DNA of 64,000 bases from Craspedostauros australis (GCA_026770025.1 JAMXDE010000008.1:1116001-1180000); one strand, 5' to 3'; positions 20,274 through 32,468 are shown, counted from the stretch's first letter. A program made the numbers and translations. The notes: a model not told the origin generated them from the sequence alone.

Positions 20274-23200
20274 CTACGAGGAGGCCTCCCAGCCATATCT
20301 GGAACCAGTCGGTTGCTGTATGTTTGGGGAGGATTTCATCAGATCGGAAAGTCCCGGAAGCAGGGCCTGCTCGAGCATGATCTCCGCCCTGCCTTTGGAT
20401 GCGGCCGATGAAGGCCCTGCGTGTGGATTCAAACCTCCGGTCAGACCCAGGCCCATGTCTAATCCCCAAATCCCACTTGCGGCGGGTTGTTCCAGTGATA
20501 GCCCGTTTAGGCCATCGAGCAACGAACTCGACCCTCCTCCGGTTGCGCCATTGTTGCCTCCGCTCTCACCAGCGGCGGGTCCAAACATGCTGTCGACGAT
20601 TTTGGAGTCCTCCGCTGCTGCAGGGCGTGCAACTCCGGACGCGTCACCGGTGAGGTTCGAAAGTCCTGTATGCACATCAAATCCAAGCGGCACTGGCGAA
20701 ATGGTGCTGCGTACTGGATGACCGCCGGTGGATGCGCCGAAGGCATCTCGGGTTCCGTTACTGGGTGCAGCAACACTGTTGTCCCATAGGTTATGATTCA
20801 CGGCAGCGGGCTTTGGCGGCTGCGGTACTTGAAAACCGGTTGGTAAGAGATCATTGCGACCTGGCACAGATTTGGGCAGATTGGCCAGATTATGGATGTT
20901 CAGGGTGTTGTCCACGTGTCCTTGGCTGATCTGATGGGCAGGAGTATGCCTGTGGAACTGATGACTGTTTGGGTGCGGGTTGCTTTGCTCAAGTCCATGC
21001 AGTCCAGGTGCTGCAACGTGACCGTTCTGTGTGGGAAGTCTATGCGCGTTGAGACCGCCGCTATGTATATTGAGGTGCGATGGAGGCGCAACGAACGCAG
21101 GGCCCGGATGACCGTGCATGCCGTATCCGTGTGATGGCTGCGGCGCGTAGGTGTGACCCGTTGGTGGGGGAGGATTGAATCTTGGCAATCCGGTGACATA
21201 TGCGCCGTCGTTGTCAAACTGTGATGGCTGTCCCAACGCGTCGAGCGGGACATTGGCATGTGAGTGCATTTGAGCGCTTGGTACTTGCTGCGGGCCACCT
21301 CTGGATTGGGGGTACCCTGTTACATGAGCCATCACAGCGCCAAGTCGTTGATGGTCAGCAATGTGCGACGGAAGCGGTACCTGCTGCACAGGATTGGGAT
21401 TGCCGGCCGGCGGAGTCGGCAGGGTAATACTGTCCTGCCTCGTTTCATTCGGTGGCAGCGGCAGCGGCAGCGGCAGCGATAATGCCTGTGGCTTTGGCTG
21501 TGGCATCGGTGCAGACGGTAGATCTGATTTATCATCGGCCACCATCGTGTTGATAACATTCGCATCGCTGATGCCGCCTGAACCAGCAAATAGCGCCGCG
21601 TTGGCTGTGATATTACTGCTGCTACTGCTGCTGTTTCTGTTGCTGATAATGGCAGCGGGTTGAGTTTCCGGTGTTTGCGCTTGCGCTGGCGTTGGTGCCG
21701 AAGTTGCCGCTTTGCGCGGTGCTGCGGCCTTGTTCAGGACGTAGTTGTGACTGCTGATATCGACATTGCCATCACTCTTGCCGACAATATTCTTGTCGTC
21801 ATTGTTTTTGCTCGGCGCCACAGTAGCGTTGGCATTAACGCTGCCATTGGCACCGACGCTTGAGCTGGAAGCTGTGTTATGCCCACTGCTGACTTTGCCG
21901 CTGCTGCTGCCGCCGCTGCTCGCTCTGGGATTGTTCTTTGTGCCGTCGACGGTCGGATTGCCGCTGCGCTGTGCTTCAGACAGCAGCTTGCGTTGCGTTG
22001 CGGCGAGTGCATCTGAGATGCTCATTTCTCTGTGTTCCTGGCCTTGTTGCTGCGCTAGCGGATAATTCAACACATCCTGCACGTAACGAGTGGCAACTTC
22101 CACGCTCGAAGCGGAACCAGAGATCTTGATCTTTCGAGGATCCACCGTCTGATCGATATCAATGCGTGCGCCGCTCGAGTCCTGGATCTGCTTGACCGTC
22201 CATCCTCTGCGCCCGATCAGCAGCGGTACGAAACGCTGTTCGCATGTCAAAATGGCCTCCACGTGATCGTACCGCCTGTTCACAAACTTGCGCGGTCTGT
22301 TCTCGTATTCGCTTCTGTTCTTGGATTCATGTGCCGTTCCGTCCGCGTTGGACTGTGACGGATATGACTTGCCTGCATTCTTGCCTTCATGCTGATAATA
22401 CTGTTGTTGCTGTTGCTGTTGCTGCTGCTGATGCTCTTGTGCCAAGATCTCATCCCTGGCTTGGCGCAGTCGTCTGAGTGCCTTCTTGCCATTCTTTCGC
22501 AATGCAGCCTTCCCGGGGACTCCTCGGATGGAATCCATGACAGCTTCCAGACCCGCGATATCTTCGCTTTCGATGCATTCGCGTAGTTTCTCCTCCATTG
22601 GATCAACGACATCCGATTTGAAGGAATCATCATCGTCGGTACGGGAGAGGTCAGCGACCGATGCCGCTGTTGAGCTGTTATCAGACTTCTCGTTCTGGAT
22701 GGAGTTGTCATGCCAGTCTGCGCCGTCTGCTGTTGCTGATGCCTTCATCGCCTTTGGGACATCGACCTGCGATTGGACATCATACCCGTCTATTTTGCCA
22801 TCGCCGGCACCCGCTGTTGCATTTACCCCCATTGATTTGTTCACTCCATTCTTGGCTCTGGATTTGTGTTTCTTCTTTTTTGACTTCTTGGATGATCCCT
22901 TCGGTTGCTGTTGTTGGTCCGCATGGTCTGAGTGATTCGCATTCGACGTCTTCGCCGCGGCCTTTGCAGCAGCCGCTGCTGCGGCAGCCTGTTCCACTGC
23001 CCTTTGCTCCGCCTGTTGCTCTTCTCTCTTCTTGCGTTCCTCCTCATCTTTGCGCGCTTGCTGCCGTTCTTTCTTTTTCTTCTTTTTTGACTTTTTCGAT
23101 TTGATAGCCTCTTCCTCTTCGTCGAGTTCTGCCAGCAGAGCCTCAGCAGCTGCGTCCGCCCTCCGTTTCTCCTGCATATACCTGTCGATCATTTGCTTGG

Positions 23201-24858
23201 CGGCAATGTCGTGCTGATGCTGGCTATGCTGCTGATGTTGCTGGTGGTGATGGCGATGGTGTTGCTGGTGGTGATACTGATTGTGGTACGTGTTGGCTTG
23301 ATGGTGATACTGATTGTGGTACGTGTTGGCTTGATGATGATATTGATTAGCGTGCTGATTGTGATGATGTTGATGCTGATGCTGGTTGTGCGCTGGATGC
23401 GAATTGGCATTCTGTCGCATAATGGCGTTGGATGCTGCGGATGCGAGCGGTACATTGGGCAATTGTTTGGATCCTGACGACGCTGCTGCCGTCGCGGCTT
23501 TGAGGAGCATCTTTGGATCATCTTCATCGTCTGAATTGTGTGGCGAACCCATGGCGAAGGACTTGGGTGGTATGTTGGGTACGTTGGCTTGGCCGTTGGA
23601 TGTCTGCGTGAAGGCCTTGTATATGCTCTTCAAGCGCAAATGCACCAGCTGTTCCATCCTCTTCGACGGGCGGTGACCGCATCGCACGCAGGGATCTTTG
23701 CTGCCGGACGCCAAGCACACCAAACAGTAGGAAAGTCGGCAGGTATCGCAGTCGACCGCAAACTTCGCGTCGCGGCTGCAGAGCACGATGCCACATCTGT
23801 TCGAGTTGTCGTATTTGGTTTGGTTTGATTCCGCGTTCGATAGTTGTCCAGACATGAGTTGTCGGCCGTCCCGTGCAATGCAATGCAATGGAATCCAATG
23901 CAGCGCAATACAATGAAACCCGATGATCCAATTCAGTGCATTTCATCGTGGAATGGAGTCCGATGCGTATTGCCGTCCCCATTTTGAATACAACATTTTC
24001 CCCAGATCAAGGCGCAGGCACCAGCGGTGGCATATTTCCCAATTGCGAATTGGTTTCGTTTGAGACGCCACATCAAGTTGAGTTGAGTTGAATTGAGTTG
24101 ATACGATTTCATTCGAAGGGTAGACCATACCGCCGACGCCGTTGAAAGGTGAAAATGAGGGGTCGAGTAAGGCGGACAAGCACCATCGCAGTGTAATACA
24201 TGATCCCCAATCCGTCAATCCGCAAAGTGGAGAAGTTGATCCATGCATATCGAAAGAAGAAGACGAAGAATGGTTGATGATGGAATGAGATGATGTTGAA
24301 ACTGACGTTTGATGTTGATATCGATGTTCATCACAACATGAAGCGACGCAACGTGAAGAGACGCAACGCAAAGTATAACATAGCATTCTGCAAGACATAG
24401 AGAGTATAGTCGCAGTGACGGAAAGGCTTGACACAAGATGCAAAGTTGTTGACGTACCGACCGCAGGCTGTTGCGCACTCTTCACAGAGACCGCATCCGC
24501 AGAACTTGCAGCTGAGGAGGGTGGAGCAGGAGGCGCAGACGACCTCCCCGCAATCCTCGCACTGATCCATCTCGTCGCACGATCGGCAGTAGAAGGCATC
24601 GCATCGGTCGCAGACCCTGATCTCGTGGTTGGCCTGAAATTCATGACACCAGTGACATGACTGACAGATGAAGGATTGGCATTCGTCGCATCGAACCTGA
24701 ATGGCCGCGCAGTCGACGTGGCAGTGCAGACATCCGGAGACGTCCATCATTCCCGGCGTGAGGACCTCCATGATCTCCTCCTGCTCCTCCAGCAGCGGCG
24801 GCGGCTCGTCGTCGCTGTCCATTGTGGTGTGGTTGCTGCAGGACGCCCCTTTGTCCAT
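20274..24858 (-). CDS. Cys-rich zinc-binding and KH-domain RNA-binding protein
   Basis: Two exons are inferred: 24858-24458 and 23796-20274 (donor GTACGT, acceptor AACAG, 661 bp), about 1307 residues. The junction joins two halves of a Cys-rich array (ATACGR then CGIVLC). Residues about 40-190 hold many CxxC pairs (CDECQSFICQSC, CDRCDAFYCRSC, CEDCGEVVCASC, CVRCG), likely several zinc-binding modules. Next come a His/Gln-rich tract (about 265-335), a Lys/Glu/Ala-rich coiled coil, a KH domain (about 645-712) with the RNA-binding loop IGRRGW, and a long Pro/Asn/Ser-rich tail. Known KH domains bind single-stranded RNA, so an mRNA-regulating role is likely. A start at 24822 (MDSDDEPP) is also possible. 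I do not recognise a named orthologue. Confidence 0.82.
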
Positions 24859-26365
24859 TCCGATCGTCCGAGTGCACGCGCTGAGGCCCTCGGCGATCAC
24901 CAAGGTCTGAACCTCTCTGGGTGATCTCGTTGGCGCCGCTCTCGCAGTTAGCCAGGTGGTCAATTCGAATGGGGTCTCTGTTTCTCTGATGATAGAATGG
25001 TTGCAGAGGCAGCCGCATACACAGACGCATACACAGACGCAGACGCAGACGCGGAGCACCCTTGATGTCAGCTTCGTCTTCCTCGTTGCTGGTGTTGCCG
25101 TTGCTGGTGTTGCCCTTTCTCTCTGCTCTTGGCCTGCTCTTGGTCTCTCTGTCGATACCCAGGGAGCTGAATACGAGCGAGTGTTGGAGCTCCCAGATGT
25201 TGGTTGATGAAATTCAGCCTGTCCAAGTCACACCGCAACTCTTTCACTGCGGCGTGATCGTGATGCCACCGCAGCTGACGCTCAAAAGGCCTGCGTGTCG
25301 GTGATACACCGCTGTTTCTCTCCGTGTTGGAGAAGACTGAAAATCCCATGGAACTATGAAAGTACCCCAGTCCTGAAACAATGAATCTTGTTTGAGCGTG
25401 TTTCGCCAGAAACTGTCCAATCAGACTGTGCGAAACCTGTGTTGTTTGAACGTGCATATCCGTGTCACATATGTATCTGTCTCATGTCTTGTACGACACA
25501 AGTTAGTCCCTTTCAAGTCCACATCAACTTTTCGCCAGATCAACAAACCCACATGGTGCAACGGATTCACGGACGTCGCGACATGCGCGAACAGTCGCCA
25601 AGATTGCGGCGTGACAGCTGCGAGCGTGACATTCACAAATAGGGATGATTTTTTTGTAAATAATAATCAAGCATGAATGATGCCCAAGCGACTTATTTTT
25701 TCACTATTGTTCTACGACAGTGGTGTGACAAGTCCTCGCCGTTGATAAGACTGAGTGCAGCCAAGCATCGCATCTTTTGGAGGGAGGTTGGATTCTGGAG
25801 TCGGCGAATTGCGCGAGAACGCAACACCACACATGAACAACCACGAAGTGTCGTGTTGCTCTCCGCGAAGTGCATCTTGCGAACGAAGCCAATGCGATGC
25901 GAGACAACACAACACAATTCGATGCAACGCAACGCAATTGGAGGTGAGGACGAAAAAAGGGAAGCAAAGAAGCGAGACATGAAACAGGAACTCTCTTGGG
26001 TTTGAATCTTTCGTGGGAAGCATTCGCAGAGCACTCGTATAGTAGTATAGTATACTGCCAGTGCAGCATTAATGGGACGACACATTGCAATTCACCACAA
26101 CATCAGCACATCACCAACAAAGAGAACAGTTCGTGCGTGTTCACGGCCATCACATTGATCGTTGCATTGATCGTTGCATTGATCGTTGCATTGATCATTG
26201 CTCTGCATCATTTCTGTCATCGCATTGATTGCTGAGGTCATTCATCTCATTCATCGATCCATCGATCCACGACATTGTACGTCACCTCCATCATACAGAA
26301 GTACAGAAGGACAATAGCACAATAGCACAATAGCACAATACAGAGACAGTGAAGAGAAGAGAAGG
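24859..26365. promoter_or_regulatory. Divergent spacer, KH and PrsW-like genes
   Basis: The 1.5 kb between two divergent genes contains an ACAGACGC-type tandem repeat (about 25020-25054), a 12-bp tandem repeat (26153-26200) and an ACAATAGC repeat (about 26310-26340) just before the PrsW-like start. An open frame continues upstream of the KH start to 25059 but reads through the ACAGACGC repeat as poly Val/Cys, so I treat it as noncoding. Confidence 0.5.
26153..26200. repeat. 12-bp tandem repeat
   Basis: The unit CATTGATCGTTG occurs about four times, the last copy altered to CATTGATCATTG. It lies in the promoter side of the PrsW-like gene. Confidence 0.93.
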
Positions 26366-29300
26366 ATGTCTTCGTCTGGAGGTGGAAAGAACAAACGCCG
26401 GGGAAAGAAGGGCAAGAGAGATTCGTCTTCGGACTTGCCATCCACTGACAGTCCCTACATCCCTCCATCGCTCGATTCTGTCGATGCTAGTGCCAATGCC
26501 AGCGCCAACACCAGCGTCAATGCCAGCGCAAACACAAGTTCCAGCACAACAAGCCCAACAAGCCCAACAGCGGACGAGTTCGTGACATCGCCTCCAAAGC
26601 ACAAGAGCCTGACAGGCAATATCACATCCCTCTTCCGCCGTCCCAGCTCCAAGGAACCAGGCAAGCGCGACAGCTCGCAAGGTGGCGGCAAGAGCCCCAG
26701 GAAGACTTCGTCTGCCTCCAAGCAGCGCAGGAGGAGAGCGGCAGGCCGTGGAAGCCCCGCCGCAGATTCCCCAGCTGAACGCCACGGCAGCGATGTGCTC
26801 GATGGTCTCCTCCAGCAGGCCGTTGCGTCACCCAGGAGGACCACGGCGCAGCAGCAGTCTCAGAAGGCGGGGAGATCAGGAAAGACGGACAAAAGAAAGA
26901 CGACGTCCAAGAAGACCTCTGCCGGGGCTGCCACAGCAACTGCCGGTGCTGCGGAATCGACCGGCAAGAATCCGCCGCAGCCCGGCAAGCGCCTCGATCG
27001 CAAAGCCAGACAGCTCTCCGTGGACAGCAAGAGCAGCCACGCCAGCAGAATCAGCGGCAGGCTCTTCTTCTCCTCGCATGCTATGGACGACGATGAAGAT
27101 TCGGAGGATTCCTACGATGACACCACTGAATCCGGCTTCCCCAGCCGGAGGGTGCGATCGCACGATTCCGAATCGGGTTTCACAAGCAGCCTCAGTCTGG
27201 CCGATCGCACCATTCTGCGCTACAGGGGCTTCTCCACCTCCGTCCAATCTCTCTTCCTAGACGAATCACTCGTCTGCGCCAGCATCGGATGCTTCGGTCT
27301 CGTGCTGTCCAACCGCACGGAATACCTCCTGCAAATCCGCAATGACCGTCGCGGAGTCAGATGGGGCAAAGCGCATGCTCGTCGCACGCTGCCCAGTCGG
27401 ATCGTGGCCTACGCCCTCCTCCTCACTGTGGTCCTCATCTTCCTCACCTTCATCATCTTTGGCTTTGGCAACAATTCGGAATCCACGTCGCTCGCGGGGA
27501 ACTTTGTCGAAGGATACGACTACGGCGATGATTGGAAGCAGCAGGATTCTGTGGACGGTGATGATGGTTACGACAACAATGGTTACGACGACGCGCAAGA
27601 TCAAGACGCCAACGATGATGCCATCGCGAACGACGATGCCAACCAGAATCAGGATGATGCATACTACAACAACAATGATGATGCAAACTACAACAACAAT
27701 GATGATCAAAATGATGACTACTTTGACAACAACGATGATGCCAACAACAACGACGACGCCGCAGCCAATGATGACTACGCGGCATATTACGGCGCAGACG
27801 ATGATGCTGCTGCCAATCAAAACAATGATGATGGTGCTAACAATGACGACGCCAACAATGATGACGCCAACAACAACAATGACGACGCCAATAACAATGA
27901 CGATGCTGCCAACAACAATGACGATGCTGCCAATAACAATGACGATGCTGCCAATAACAATGATGATGCTGCCAATAACAATGACGACGCTGCCAATAAC
28001 AATGACGATGCTGCCAACAACAATGACGACGGCGCAGTCAATGACGATTACGCGGCATATTACGGCGCAGACGATGACAACAGACTCCTTCGAGAATATG
28101 CGGCGGAAACTCAGCTAGAGGCCTACCCTCCAAGTTCATGGCATCCCAAGGTTGGCATCTTCAAAGTCAGAGATATGAATGATGCGCTGTGGGCACCGGC
28201 ATCTGATTATCTTTCCTCCGAATGGAACCGTCAAGAGTCCACGGAATGGAATCCCAATCGTCATCTTGAACAGGGCAATAACAAAAACAAAAACAACAGA
28301 AAACTGCAGCAACAGGCTGATTTTGACCAGGACGATGCAGACTACACGCTCGATCTGGGCAGCACATTGCGACTCTCCCTCTTCATCGCGTTCCTCATCG
28401 TCTTGGGCATTCTTGGACGCAGACGTCGAATGAGGACGAGGTATTACATTGTCAGAGCGCGTGCCCAAGAGGATCATCTCTTCTACGCATCGGCAGGGCT
28501 GGAGACGAAGCGCGTTGCGTTTCATGACACCAGGGAAGACCAATTCGACGGTGCCTGCAGCCACACATTATGCGGATGCTACCCCATCGATCCACCTGCG
28601 GAAGAGTACGAAGTCGATGACGATGTGGAAGTCACGGATGTGGGGGTGGTGCACAAGAAGAAGAGGCAGCGTCATGATGACTTCGTCGCACGATTTTTCA
28701 GTGGCCTCCTGGCATGCTGCTGCGGGCTCCTCTGCAAGTGCTGGTGCCAGTGTCTGTCGATATGCGCTTTGGCCCAAGAAGCGCGCGAGATCCGACTGCT
28801 GGTGCCCACCAGGTACCAGCGCATCGATTTCATCACGCACCAACCCTTCCAGGAGTACCAAAAGGTCGTCAACGATCTGCGGTTGGGATGGCTCGGCAAG
28901 TCGCGAAAGAAGTCGGGCATCATGCCCCACTTCCATGCTCTGAGCCGCCTGAGCAGATACATTCTTGCCACTTTCTTCGTGTGCTGCTCGGCCATCATCA
29001 TCAGCCTCGTCTTCAACCCCAACTCTGCCTTCGATTGGCCCGATGCCGTGGTGCTGATAGCCACATTTTTCCAAAGCTTCACAGTCATCTTCGTCGCCTA
29101 CTGGATATTCCACAAGAGCGATCTGAGTTTAGATGCGGTCATCAAATTCTTCGCGGCTGGGTTCGTGATCGCAATGCCCTCCGCATTCCTCTTCGAAGGC
29201 ATCACGGTCAACTTCATCGGCGCCATCATCTGGATGGGTTTCAACCTGGGCAGCGCCATCTTTCCGGATGATTTCGAGGCCCTCATTTCCAGAAACTACT

Positions 29301-30241
29301 ACTTGCTGTGGGTTGTGGGCGAGCTGCTCAATGCCTTCATCGTCGCCGCCATGACAGAAGAGCTCTGCAAGTACTACACCTTCCGATGCGTCGAGCATCC
29401 CGACCTGCTCTTCCTCACAGGCCTGGACGCCGATGACAACGACGACCGAGCTGTGGAAGGCGGTCTCGTCAAGTACCCATTCAGCTCCCACCAGGTGCAA
29501 AAGACCAACATGATGAACGACGACGTGTCCGTCAGTGGCAGCTCCCGAGCATCGCATCGCAGCAGACAAGGCCCCGATGACGATGAAGCCTTGGAAGAGG
29601 AGGAGATTGACGTACGCACGCACCGCCAACGTGCCGCTGCCGTCACTACCGGAATGATCTGCGTGGCAGTTGGACTGGCGTGCGCCGAAAATTTCCTGTA
29701 CGTCTTCCTTCTCGGCGGCGCAAGCAGCACCGACGCATCGATAGATGATCGCAACAGCGCGGTCCTGGATGAGTGGGCCATCCTCCTCTTCCGTTCCCTC
29801 TTTCCCGTGCACGCCCTCGCGGCCGCCATGCAAAGCGTCAACATGAACCGCAAGTTCGTCGAGCTGTCCACTGTCAACAAACATCGCATCGGTGTCGGCC
29901 GCATCATCCTCCCGGCCGTGCTCCTGCACGGGACGTTCGATGCCGTGCTCCTCATGATCAACGTATACGTCGAAAAGTCGTGGGGCAAGTACCTTGAGGA
30001 ACACCAAGGCAACGTCGAGGAAGGCGTCATGCCGTACAACAGCCTCCTGCTCAACACCATCGCCTGGCTTTTGGTGACGACCATTATGCTGGCTGGGGTG
30101 GCATGGTACTTCCGCGAAAACAGAGCCCAACGCCTGCGTCTCATCTTGCTGGAAGAGGAGGAGAAGGCCAAGAACGGCGACAACGTCTACACGAATGCAT
30201 CGAACATCATGTCCCACGATACTGAGGCAGAGATTGTATAG
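26366..30241 (+). CDS. PrsW-like intramembrane protease with disordered luminal repeats
   Basis: This single-exon protein has 1291 residues. Residues 1-290 are polar and Ser/Thr/Lys-rich. A hydrophobic helix (LLLTVVLIFLTFIIFGFG) follows near 355-370, then about 200 residues dominated by Asn and Asp, including ANNNDDA heptads. A second helix (LSLFIAFLIVLGILG), a Cys-rich cluster and a block of hydrophobic helices follow. Three motifs of the PrsW family (putative glutamic intramembrane proteases) are seen: EELCK (E998, E999), AENFLY (E1108) and HGTFD (H1188, D1192). In bacteria PrsW cleaves anti-sigma factors; the substrate here is unknown. The acidic loop would face a lumen or the cell exterior. 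A Ser/Arg/acidic insertion sits between the first and second motifs. Confidence 0.85.
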   Translation: MSSSGGGKNKRRGKKGKRDSSSDLPSTDSPYIPPSLDSVDASANASANTSVNASANTSSSTTSPTSPTADEFVTSPPKHKSLTGNITSLFRRPSSKEPGKRDSSQGGGKSPRKTSSASKQRRRRAAGRGSPAADSPAERHGSDVLDGLLQQAVASPRRTTAQQQSQKAGRSGKTDKRKTTSKKTSAGAATATAGAAESTGKNPPQPGKRLDRKARQLSVDSKSSHASRISGRLFFSSHAMDDDEDSEDSYDDTTESGFPSRRVRSHDSESGFTSSLSLADRTILRYRGFSTSVQSLFLDESLVCASIGCFGLVLSNRTEYLLQIRNDRRGVRWGKAHARRTLPSRIVAYALLLTVVLIFLTFIIFGFGNNSESTSLAGNFVEGYDYGDDWKQQDSVDGDDGYDNNGYDDAQDQDANDDAIANDDANQNQDDAYYNNNDDANYNNNDDQNDDYFDNNDDANNNDDAAANDDYAAYYGADDDAAANQNNDDGANNDDANNDDANNNNDDANNNDDAANNNDDAANNNDDAANNNDDAANNNDDAANNNDDAANNNDDGAVNDDYAAYYGADDDNRLLREYAAETQLEAYPPSSWHPKVGIFKVRDMNDALWAPASDYLSSEWNRQESTEWNPNRHLEQGNNKNKNNRKLQQQADFDQDDADYTLDLGSTLRLSLFIAFLIVLGILGRRRRMRTRYYIVRARAQEDHLFYASAGLETKRVAFHDTREDQFDGACSHTLCGCYPIDPPAEEYEVDDDVEVTDVGVVHKKKRQRHDDFVARFFSGLLACCCGLLCKCWCQCLSICALAQEAREIRLLVPTRYQRIDFITHQPFQEYQKVVNDLRLGWLGKSRKKSGIMPHFHALSRLSRYILATFFVCCSAIIISLVFNPNSAFDWPDAVVLIATFFQSFTVIFVAYWIFHKSDLSLDAVIKFFAAGFVIAMPSAFLFEGITVNFIGAIIWMGFNLGSAIFPDDFEALISRNYYLLWVVGELLNAFIVAAMTEELCKYYTFRCVEHPDLLFLTGLDADDNDDRAVEGGLVKYPFSSHQVQKTNMMNDDVSVSGSSRASHRSRQGPDDDEALEEEEIDVRTHRQRAAAVTTGMICVAVGLACAENFLYVFLLGGASSTDASIDDRNSAVLDEWAILLFRSLFPVHALAAAMQSVNMNRKFVELSTVNKHRIGVGRIILPAVLLHGTFDAVLLMINVYVEKSWGKYLEEHQGNVEEGVMPYNSLLLNTIAWLLVTTIMLAGVAWYFRENRAQRLRLILLEEEEKAKNGDNVYTNASNIMSHDTEAEIV
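27870..28030. repeat. In-frame 21-bp tandem repeat in PrsW-like gene
   Basis: Seven or so copies of a 21-bp unit like GCCAATAACAATGACGATGC plus one base encode ANNNDDA heptads. Copies differ by silent changes such as AAC/AAT and GAC/GAT, so the array is kept at the protein level or is still being homogenised. Confidence 0.9.
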
Positions 30242-30499
30242 AGTCAGAACGGGATCAGAGCGGAGCAAAGCGCACTACTCGTACTTGAACAGAGCACTAC
30301 CCACGTTACCCAGAGAGAGTGCGGAGACGTATAATATAATGGCTCACATAGTACTATTTGTAATCATTGTGACCCAATCATTGCACTCGTAAGGGCCATG
30401 ATCTGCGATACCGCTTGTTGAAGCCATTCAACTATTCTGCTCTACGATTACTCTCATGGTACTGGAATGACAGAGTGCTTCCTCTCATTTGGTTTGAGG

Positions 30500-32468
30500 C
30501 TACGCTGCACGTTTCTTTGTCAACTTCTTGAGCTTTCCGGCACCAGCACGTCCCTGTCGACAAAGTAGAATAGAGTGAGTAGAGTGGAGTCGAGCAGTGG
30601 AATGTATTTCATGATCACGAAGTACGGTGGAAGGTTGCGCAAAGAGTGAGAATGATGCTAAAAATGCAGTGAACAATGGGTGCAGCAACTCAATCGAAAT
30701 CACAGCGGCAACAGCAATACTCGTAGAACAGTGTCGACTTGCCTTCTTCTTTCGGAATGATGATGCGCCCAATCCGTCGCTGTATTCGTAATCGTAAGCT
30801 GTCTCTCCTGTGGCCAATGCACCCTTCTTGCGTGCCCGTTCCTTGGCTGCGCCACCACCATTCATGACCGAATTCAGAATCTTCAAACCGCGTTCGCCCT
30901 CCGTCGTGACGACCTTGCGGTCTGTGGATTGCTGCAGCTTTCTCTTCTTGAGCTTGGACAGTGCCTTCTTGCGTTCTGGTTCGCCTTCCCGCATCTTGTC
31001 GAATTTGCCCAGCGACGCCGTGGATCGCTGCGTCGCCATCAGCGCCTTGATGGTGGAGTCCTTGCCGCGCAGTTTAATGCCCTGGTTGGATTGCTTGAGA
31101 TCCACCGGCACGCCGGTTGGCAAGGGCGCATCCCGGTCTGCATTGCCTCCTTCCTTGCCCGCCTTCCGTTTGCGATCTATACTCTTCATGGTACGGTTCG
31201 TCGTGCCTCTGTTCAATTCGCCAACACGCTCTGCGTTGCGCATGCGGCTCTCCATGTTCTTGTTCTTGCGTGCGTTCTTCTCATCCCGAATCTTCTCCCA
31301 TGGATCGGCGAAGGGGTCATCGTTGGGACCAACCTCCATGATGGGCCATGAGCGAGAATCATCATTTGCCTTTTGGTATCCTGTGCGGTACATCCATTCG
31401 CCGGTTGTCTCGTCGAATACCTTACGCGATCGCTTCTCCTTGTTGAGCGGAATTCCTTTGGCCTTTGCGAATTGCTCCCATTTCGTTTCTTGTTTGGGTG
31501 CTGGTGGTGGCTATTGATGTAGGGTCAAGTGAGATTACATTCAATGTACGAGGATAGAGAGTAGAGCAGAGTATGTCGGTGTTGTGATTTGTCACGTGGC
31601 GTGAGTGAGTGATTTTAGAGGCACAGATTGCAGAAGGAGAGATGCCATGACATGTTGGTGTGCCATGTGATGAAAAGCTCATTCGCCACGCCGAATGCAT
31701 CCAACAAGAATTTCTGGATGCAGTAGAAGATGATTGAGTGAAAGGCCTTATTATGCCCAACGCTCTCATCATTCAAGAAGACATGCAGCACAAGTCGAGA
31801 CCTGACCACATGAAAGTTAATAGTGCAGAAGATCCCGAGAGCCACAACACAGATATGCATGGCATGGCAAGGTCGTTGGTAGTACGCACCAGTGATCTTG
31901 GCAAGCGCACTTCATCGTATGTCGGCAAGGTGACCATTGGGCCGGCATCGCTCTGTTCCATCGGCAGCTTCCACAATGCTTCGATCAATTTGGCGCAACC
32001 CTCCGATGCTTTCTCCAGAAGGAATTCATCATTGATTGTCAACTCCGCATTCTTCAATGGAATTTCGATGCTGCCATCATCTTTCCTGGCCTTGCTGGTG
32101 TATAGCGATGCATTGGCGATCTGATGCGTATTCAAAGCCAGCAGGTTTCGCAGATCAAACGTCAATGCTTCGGAACGATTCGTGTTGGCGAGTGATGGAA
32201 CGTCATCATTGTCATTATCATCGTTGCTGTCGTCATCGCTGTCGTCGCCATCATCGCCATCATCAGCATGGTCATCATCCATATCGATGCCCTTGAAAAC
32301 AGCAGTCACATCGCCCTGTGGCTCATCGTCGTCGCTGTCATCCTCACTATCATCCTCACTCTCGTCCTCGCTGTCTTCTTCCTCTTCCTGATTGTCGACT
32401 TCTTCGCTCATTTCATCTTCTTCCACCTCTTCCGGCTCCTTGTGCTGTCGCTTCTTTCTGGCTCCCAT
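30500..32468 (-). CDS. RRS1: Ribosome biogenesis regulatory protein RRS1
   Basis: Three exons are inferred: 32468-31890, 31510-30743 and 30553-30500, giving 466 residues. The N-terminus is strongly acidic. RRS1 hallmarks follow: TFDLRNLLALN, LIEALWKLP, EVRLPRSL joined to PPPAPKQETKWEQFAKAKGI, FDETTGEWMYRTGYQKANDD and DDPFADPWEKIRDEK. A Lys/Arg-rich C-terminus completes it. RRS1 works in the nucleolus with RPF2 to recruit 5S RNP during 60S assembly. Intron 1 is GTGCGT...AATAG (379 bp). Intron 2 (30554-30742) begins GCAAGT, a GC-AG intron; it is 189 bp, a multiple of three, with no stop, so the unspliced form would add 63 mostly hydrophobic residues. The protein is longer than the human one, mainly because of the acidic start. 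Confidence 0.92.

Noticed and set aside
24859-25059. Upstream extension of the KH gene frame
   Set aside because: It reads through an ACAGACGC repeat as Val/Cys repeats and looks like leader DNA.
29129-30268. Minus-strand open frame of 379 codons opposite the PrsW-like gene
   Set aside because: The plus strand carries the conserved motifs; the antisense shows none.
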